This document shows positions 44,723 through 48,844 of a stretch of DNA of 48,844 nucleotides, in pieces. The number at the start of each line of letters is the position of its first letter. The stretch's first letter is position 1. The position numbers and the translations under genes were made by a program. The notes below the pieces were generated by a model. That model searched no databases. It was not told the DNA's origin and was given only the letters and a program-made list of their open reading frames with translations. This DNA is from a virus: IMG/VR virus record IMGVR_UViG_3300023180_000095, positions 1 to 48,844 of that record. One strand, written 5' to 3'.

Positions 44723-45988
44723 ATGGAAAACAAAACACTCAAAGAAACAGTTATTGAATACTCTAAAGATCCGAGAAATGCAGATCTAAACTTTAATATG
44801 GGGTATAAGTACCAGGAGTTAAATCAAGGTGCTTCTGCTTTTTCTCATTACCTTAGAGCTGCCGAAGAAGGCGATGATTTATTGGCATATGAATCTTTAA
44901 TCCGAGCACAATATAGTATTGTTTCCCAAAAAGATAGAGGATATACAGAAAAATATCTTCTCAAACAATGTATAGTTATTTTACCAGAGAGACCAGAAGC
45001 ATATTATTTGATGGCTAAGCATTACATGAAACGTAATGATCATGCTGATGCTTATTTTCATTTTAAGATGGCAGAAAAACTATGTGATTTTACGTTGCCC
45101 GAAACACAACCATTAAGAACTAAGATTGGATATAAAAACAATATTCACTTTTATATAGATTTTGCCACTTGTGCTTGGAAGTGGGATAAAAATGAAGAAG
45201 CCAGAACTATCCTCAGGATGCTAATGAAAGATGAAATCTACAACTCAGCTGACGAAGAGGATAAGAAATATATTAGAGATTCTATTGAGGAAGTAGGTAT
45301 TCTTGGTGGAGATACATCATACACATACTACAAAAAAGATCTCTATCCCAAACTCAAGTATACTTTTGAGGGTTGTGAAAACATCGAGACTAACTTTTCT
45401 CAAGTATATCAAGACATGTTTATCCTTTTCATGCACAAAGGAAAGAAGAATGGAACTTTTGTTGAGGTTGGTTGTGGTCCTGCTGTACGTGGAAGCAATA
45501 CATATCTACTAGAATCAAAATACAACTGGAAAGGAATCTCAATAGATAAAGATCCTGAGTTCGCTGCCGAACAGCAGCATAGAAGAAAAAGCACTACTAT
45601 TTTTGATGATGCTTTAACTATTGATTATGAAAGTCTTATCGCTAAACATTTACCAGATGTAACGGAGATTGATTACCTACAGTTAGATTTAGAACCAGCG
45701 AAGAATACGTTTGAGTGTTTGCTGAGCATTCCTTTTGAAAAATATAAGTTTGGTGTTATCACTTACGAGCATGATCACTATATTGATTTTACAAAATCAT
45801 ATAGATCAAAGTCTAGAAGATATCTAACACTAATGGGATACGAACTGGTGGTTGCTGATGTATCTTCTGAAGGATCTTGTACTTTTGAGGATTGGTGGGT
45901 ACACCCAGATCTTGTTGATAGAGATGTTATCGATAAGATTAAGAGTCTTGAAGGTGTTGTAAACATTAAAGAGCATATGATCAAATGA
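44723..45988 (+). CDS. TPR-like plus FkbM-type methyltransferase, 421 aa
   Basis: ATG 44723 is the likely start: it follows the upstream stop by 2 bases and has GGAG at 44712-44715. A longer in-frame reading from 44606 would overlap the propeller gene by over 100 bases. Residues 1 to about 200 look helical and TPR-like (NMGYKYQELNQGASAFSHYL, AYYLMAKHYMKRNDHADAYF). Residues about 225-400 resemble an FkbM-family SAM-dependent O-methyltransferase: GTFVEVGCGPAVRGSNTYLL is motif I, GISIDKDP holds the acidic residue after strand two, and IDYLQLDLEP follows. FkbM enzymes methylate sugars or small molecules. It overlaps the next start by ATGA. A partner role with the propeller protein in modifying a glycan is inference. 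Confidence 0.7.
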   Translation: MENKTLKETVIEYSKDPRNADLNFNMGYKYQELNQGASAFSHYLRAAEEGDDLLAYESLIRAQYSIVSQKDRGYTEKYLLKQCIVILPERPEAYYLMAKHYMKRNDHADAYFHFKMAEKLCDFTLPETQPLRTKIGYKNNIHFYIDFATCAWKWDKNEEARTILRMLMKDEIYNSADEEDKKYIRDSIEEVGILGGDTSYTYYKKDLYPKLKYTFEGCENIETNFSQVYQDMFILFMHKGKKNGTFVEVGCGPAVRGSNTYLLESKYNWKGISIDKDPEFAAEQQHRRKSTTIFDDALTIDYESLIAKHLPDVTEIDYLQLDLEPAKNTFECLLSIPFEKYKFGVITYEHDHYIDFTKSYRSKSRRYLTLMGYELVVADVSSEGSCTFEDWWVHPDLVDRDVIDKIKSLEGVVNIKEHMIK

Positions 45989-46170
45989 ATAATACTGAAG
46001 CTAGAGCAAAACTAGAAGATCAAATGAAAAAGATCTTAGAAAAAGAAAAAGAACTGGAAGAGAGTATGAAAAATCTACAAGATTTCAAACTCAAAGTAAG
46101 GGGTGGTTTAGAAACTTTAGATATGCTGGAGGCAGCAGAACCTGAAGAGATAAATAATACCGAGACATAA
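45985..46170 (+). CDS. 61-aa coiled-coil protein
   Basis: The product is an almost continuous charged helix: MNNTEARAKLEDQMKKILEK, then EKELEESMKNLQDFKLKVRG, with heptad spacing and no Cys. It ends in an acidic tail. The start overlaps the upstream stop (ATGA), so it is translationally coupled to the methyltransferase. A late-promoter-like motif lies inside its 3' end (46149-46156). Family unknown; an oligomerising or scaffold helix fits best. Confidence 0.65.
   Translation: MNNTEARAKLEDQMKKILEKEKELEESMKNLQDFKLKVRGGLETLDMLEAAEPEEINNTET
46149..46156 (+). promoter_or_regulatory. candidate late promoter before the 115-aa gene
   Basis: GATAAATA ends 26 bases before the ATG at 46183, the same spacing as the motif before 43659. 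It overlaps the 3' end of the 61-aa gene, so it could be chance. Confidence 0.4.
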
Positions 46171-46182
46171 TCCCCGTCTAGC

Positions 46183-46530
46183 ATGGCATCCACAGTACCA
46201 GTTAATTTAACTGTAGAGCAAGGAGCAGATTTCCTCGTGGAGTTTAACCTAAGGAATGAAAGCAATAGTTTTCTAAATCTAGCAGGTTACTCCGTAGTTG
46301 CCAAGTTTGCTAGAAACTATTATTCCACAACACCTAAGTTTGATTTGGGTGCTAGTATTCCAGTTGACACTCAAGACCAAGGATTAGTTGAGTTGAGGTT
46401 AGATGCTACTCAAACTTCTGCTTTAAAAGCGGGAAGGTATGTATATAGTTTGGTCATAACTAATGAATTAACTGGGGAAAAAGATAGATACATTGAAGGG
46501 ATTGTCACTGTAACGCCAGGAGTTCTATGA
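46183..46530 (+). CDS. beta-sandwich-type small virion protein, 115 aa
   Basis: The product begins MASTVPVNLTVEQGADFLVE and shows the regular strands of an Ig-like or beta-sandwich fold (YSVVAKFARNYYSTTPKFDL about 35-54; YVYSLVITNELTGEKDRYIE about 86-105; final GIVTVTPGVL). Proteins of this kind are frequent in phage tails and baseplates as small connectors. It overlaps the next gene by ATGA. The family name is not certain, and no enzymatic motif is present. Confidence 0.7.
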   Translation: MASTVPVNLTVEQGADFLVEFNLRNESNSFLNLAGYSVVAKFARNYYSTTPKFDLGASIPVDTQDQGLVELRLDATQTSALKAGRYVYSLVITNELTGEKDRYIEGIVTVTPGVL

Positions 46531-46766
46531 GCAAGTTTCGAATAACAGTTGATTTATCAGGTCAAGAGAAAAAAAGAATTGTTGACGTAAACGAAACTCC
46601 TAATACAATCACTGGACTAACTGATGTTGATCAGACAAATCAGCAGGATAAATATCTGTTGGTATGGAATGCCACGTTGAATAGACATGAATATATTCCT
46701 GCTTCACAAGTCAATGATCTTGCTGATGAAGTTCAGGATGACGTTTTAGATTACGGAACATACTAA
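46527..46766 (+). CDS. 79-aa fibre-linker-type protein
   Basis: The product begins MSKFRITVDLSGQEKKRIVD and continues ITGLTDVDQTNQQDKYLLVW, a motif I know from the linkers of phage fibre proteins in which a short LTDVD-type strand is followed by LVWN. It ends DVLDYGTY, similar to the end of the 477-aa protein downstream. It is ATGA-coupled to the 115-aa protein. Length is small, so it may be a free module or a connector. Function unknown. Confidence 0.65.
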   Translation: MSKFRITVDLSGQEKKRIVDVNETPNTITGLTDVDQTNQQDKYLLVWNATLNRHEYIPASQVNDLADEVQDDVLDYGTY

Positions 46767-46793
46767 ATAGATATAGAGATATTATCTATAAGG
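46762..46793 (+). promoter_or_regulatory. leader of the 477-aa fibre gene: weak late motif, hairpin and Shine-Dalgarno
   Basis: ACTAAATA (46762-46769) is a two-mismatch relative of the late promoter and overlaps the upstream stop. ATAGATA (46767-46773) can pair with TATCTAT (46783-46789) across a 9-base loop, and AAGG (46790-46793) then precedes the ATG at 46801. The hairpin is weak and AT-rich. Confidence 0.35.
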
Positions 46794-46800
46794 TAAATAA

Positions 46801-48234
46801 ATGGCCGCACCAACGCTAAGAATTAAAAGAGGTACTACTTCTGTAGCATCTTCAGTTGCTGTCCCCAATACAGTAGCGGGTGAACCTATTGTTCGTTATA
46901 ACACCGATCAAGGCAAGTATGCCGGTATCACCGAATTTTATGTTGGTGATGACGGAGCAACAACTTCTAAGTTGATTGCTGACTCAGGCGCAACAGCTGC
47001 TGCTAATGAAATTCTAACAGCATTTACTGTTGAAACTGCTGATGGCAATGCTGACGGAGTAGATGCTAGCCTTACTTTAACCAGTCAAGATATCACTGGT
47101 TCTGCTATTACCGTCCAACCACCTAGCAATCTTGCTGCTGATTACACCTTAACTTTACCAGCTAATGATGGAGATTCAGGTCAAGTTCTACAGACAGATG
47201 GTTCTGGTGTTCTAACTTGGGTAGCACAAACTGCTGGATTCTCTGGGTTTGATATTGCTGCCGATACTGGCACTGCCGAAACTGTTGTTTCGGCAGATAC
47301 AATAACCTTCACGGGTGGAACTGGTATTGCTACAACAGTAAGTGCTTCTGATACTATTACTATTGCTATTGATAGCACTGTAGTAACCACTGCTGATACT
47401 GGTTCAGTTACCAGCACGATGATTTCTGATGACACCATCGTAAATGCTGACATCAATGCTTCTGCTGGTATCGCTTTCTCTAAGTTAGCGTCATTAACAA
47501 GTGGTAATATTCTTGTTGGTAATGGATCAAATGTTGCTACTTCAGTAGCTGCTTCTGGTGATGTTACAATCAGCAATGCTGGTGTTTTCTCGGTTAACAG
47601 TGTTCAGGCAAATTCAGTTGCTCTTGGAACAGATACCACTGGTAACTATGTTCAGTCTGTAACTACTGCTGCTGATTCTGGTCTTACAGGTGGTCAAGCT
47701 GCTGCCGAAGGAACTGATTCTCCCCTTGCTCTTAAGAACGCCGCTAACTTAACTGGCAACACAGTTCTTAAGTGGGATAGCGGCAATAGTCAGTTAACTG
47801 ATAGTCTTATTACTGACGACGGATCTACAGTAACCATTACAGGCAACTTTACCGTTACTGGTACTACCACAACCGCTAGTGTAGAGACAACTAACACTCA
47901 GATTACTGACGCACTGATTGAGTTAGCAAACGGAACTACAGGACCAGCTTCCTTAGATGCTGGTCTAGTTATCGAACGTGGCGATGATTCCAATGTATTC
48001 ATTGGTTTTGACGAAGGACTCGATTTATTCGTTGCTGGTACTACAACAATCACCGGAACAGGCTCCGATGCTGCTCCAACACCAGTTGCTTTCTTAGCAC
48101 TTCAGTACAATGTAACTGATACTGCTGGAGCTAATGAAGCTGTAGTTAGCTACCTTGCTGCTGGTGCTGCCCCAGATGGTGCTACTGCTGGTAGATATCT
48201 TCAAAACATCACAGTTGACGCTGGCACATATTGA
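46801..48234 (+). CDS. fibre-type protein, 477 aa
   Basis: The N-terminus MAAPTLRIKRGTTSVASSVA is a known phage fibre start with an R-(R/K)-x-(G/S)-x-T motif and a following FYVGDDG strand. It is related to the N-terminus of the truncated gene at 48483. The body is rich in Thr, Ala, Ser and Asp with fibre-typical units: ADYTLTLPANDGDSGQVLQT (about 112-131), SNSQLTD-type and TVTITGNFTVTGTTTTASVE (about 343-362), then IELANGTTGPASLDAGLVIE. The C-terminus is NITVDAGTY. It lacks an obvious catalytic domain. The gene is followed by a gene whose start is buried in a long hairpin. Likely role: part of a host-contacting fibre or collar whisker. Confidence 0.78.
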   Translation: MAAPTLRIKRGTTSVASSVAVPNTVAGEPIVRYNTDQGKYAGITEFYVGDDGATTSKLIADSGATAAANEILTAFTVETADGNADGVDASLTLTSQDITGSAITVQPPSNLAADYTLTLPANDGDSGQVLQTDGSGVLTWVAQTAGFSGFDIAADTGTAETVVSADTITFTGGTGIATTVSASDTITIAIDSTVVTTADTGSVTSTMISDDTIVNADINASAGIAFSKLASLTSGNILVGNGSNVATSVAASGDVTISNAGVFSVNSVQANSVALGTDTTGNYVQSVTTAADSGLTGGQAAAEGTDSPLALKNAANLTGNTVLKWDSGNSQLTDSLITDDGSTVTITGNFTVTGTTTTASVETTNTQITDALIELANGTTGPASLDAGLVIERGDDSNVFIGFDEGLDLFVAGTTTITGTGSDAAPTPVAFLALQYNVTDTAGANEAVVSYLAAGAAPDGATAGRYLQNITVDAGTY

Positions 48235-48240
48235 TAAATA
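48233..48240 (+). promoter_or_regulatory. candidate late promoter before the 67-aa gene
   Basis: GATAAATA overlaps the stop codon of the 477-aa gene and ends 20 bases before ATG 48261. A transcript starting 5 to 12 bases downstream would begin at or just before the long inverted repeat at 48252-48333. Confidence 0.55.
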
Positions 48241-48251
48241 GATTTATATGA

Positions 48252-48333
48252 GATTTTGGTATGAATGAAGTTCAAGTAGATTATGCTCTTCTAGTAGAGG
48301 TTATGACTGAAGAACTTCATTCATACCAGAGTC
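48252..48333 (+). promoter_or_regulatory. 22-bp inverted repeat enclosing the start codon at 48261
   Basis: Arm 1 (48252-48273) and arm 2 (48312-48333) are reverse complements over 22 positions, with two G-U pairs; 17 of these are consecutive Watson-Crick pairs (48257-48273 with 48312-48328). The loop is 38 bases (48274-48311). The ATG at 48261 and the bases just 5' of it lie inside arm 1. An in-frame ATG at 48303 lies in the loop. Folded RNA would hide the annotated start, so this may control translation. Confidence 0.85.
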
Positions 48334-48464
48334 AGATCATTGCAATGAAAGCAAAGATCAAGGCATACGACAGGGCACTCACGGAAGCGTTAAATAATGC
48401 TTCGCCCAAAACCACATCCCGTAAAAAGTCTGTAGATACAGATAAGGATGCTGGTACATTTTAA
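48261..48464 (+). CDS. 67-aa protein with predicted helix, basic tail
   Basis: The product starts MNEVQVDYALLVEVMTEELH, continues as a helix to about residue 47, then has a Ser/Thr/Lys-rich tail (TTSRKKSVDTDKDAGTF). It has no membrane segment. I do not recognise it. The start is not certain: ATG 48261 has only a weak TGAG upstream and lies inside the 22-bp hairpin, while ATG 48303 (residue 15 of this reading) is in the loop with GAGG two bases upstream, too close for ideal pairing. The next gene starts 18 bases after its stop, past the palindrome CCTATATAGG (48465-48474). Confidence 0.6.
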   Translation: MNEVQVDYALLVEVMTEELHSYQSQIIAMKAKIKAYDRALTEALNNASPKTTSRKKSVDTDKDAGTF

Positions 48465-48482
48465 CCTATATAGGTATCACCA

Positions 48483-48844
48483 ATGGCAGCACCAGTAGTA
48501 CGGCTGAGAAGATCAGCCACACAAGGGGCAGTACCTACAACTGCTCAACTCGATTTAGGCGAGGTAGCAATTAATACTTTTGATGGGAAGATTTTTCTCA
48601 AGAAAGACCAGAGTGGAACAGAAAGTATTGTAGAAGTATTAAGTGATAGCATTACAGAGTTTAGAATTCTGGATGATATCTCTAGTGGATTCAATGGAAC
48701 CACAACTAACTTCACTCTGTCTTACAATTCAGGAACCAACTTTGTTAATACAGAGATTACGACAGCAGCAAGATTGCTAATCTCTGTGGGTGGTACGATT
48801 CAGGAACCATCAGCAACTAGAGGTTTCCAACTTTCAGGTGGTAC
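48483..48844 (+). CDS. fibre-type protein, N-terminal part (cut by window end)
   Basis: The frame is open from ATG 48483 to the window edge (120 complete codons). The product begins MAAPVVRLRRSATQGAVPTT and continues LGEVAINTFDGKIFLKKDQS, a fibre N-terminal motif related to that of the 477-aa protein (RxRR/RIKRG, then a short DG-(K/x)-IF or FYVGDDG strand). Residues about 65-120 contain DDISSGFNGTTTNFTLSYNS and LLISVGGTIQEPSATRGFQL, the QEP module also found at the end of the collagen-like fibre and inside the gp7 giant. It is the second of two paralogous fibre genes. The rest lies outside the window. Confidence 0.75.
   Translation, partial: MAAPVVRLRRSATQGAVPTTAQLDLGEVAINTFDGKIFLKKDQSGTESIVEVLSDSITEFRILDDISSGFNGTTTNFTLSYNSGTNFVNTEITTAARLLISVGGTIQEPSATRGFQLSGG

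Overview
The window looks like the late structural gene region of a marine T4-like myovirus, most likely a cyanophage (Kyanoviridae-type) infecting Prochlorococcus or Synechococcus. All credible genes lie on the + strand, and they are AT-leaning and tightly packed, often with ATGA or TAATG overlaps. The gene order follows the T4 baseplate: a PAAR-like spike tip, gp25, gp6, gp7 core, gp8, then wedge-periphery and fibre proteins. Several proteins belong to families I associate with cyanophages: a YHYH-domain giant protein, a DUF4815 protein, a collagen-like fibre and a 48-residue basic protein. Identification rests on motif recognition, not on a search.

Layout. Positions 1-1004 hold the tail of an unidentified gene, a terminator, two small genes and a PAAR-like gene. 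Positions 1042-1270 are a self-contained unit: a near-consensus sigma70 promoter, a 48-aa very basic protein and a terminator. Positions 1340-17699 carry a small gene, gp25, gp6, a 3942-aa gp7-type giant and gp8, closed by a UUCG-loop terminator. Positions 17765-33561 carry a 2691-aa DUF4815 protein, a 66-aa coiled-coil protein and a 2509-aa repeat protein with a beta-helix-like end. Positions 33572-43624 carry a small beta protein, a 1487-aa collagen-like fibre and three further virion or fibre proteins. Positions 43659-45988 hold two glycan-type enzymes (a beta-propeller protein resembling GH130 and a TPR plus FkbM-like methyltransferase). Positions 45985-48844 hold small structural or linker proteins and two paralogous fibre-type genes, the last cut by the window end.

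Working together, gp25, gp6, gp7 and gp8 should form the baseplate wedge. The PAAR-like protein would cap the spike. The DUF4815 and beta-helix giants probably decorate the wedge periphery and hold fibres, and the collagen-like and downstream proteins form the receptor-contacting fibres. Matches to a T4-type late promoter (NATAAATA) precede several genes, most densely in the distal fibre segment.

The most notable points are the self-contained sigma70 unit, a 22-bp inverted repeat burying the start codon of the gene at 48261, the three-part cysteine repeat array of the 2509-aa protein, regularly interrupted Gly-X-Gln collagen, the giant expansion of gp7, and small beta modules re-used across unrelated fibre and baseplate genes. 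No tRNA, rRNA, CRISPR array, integrase or insertion sequence was seen, and there is no gene-free stretch above 300 bases.
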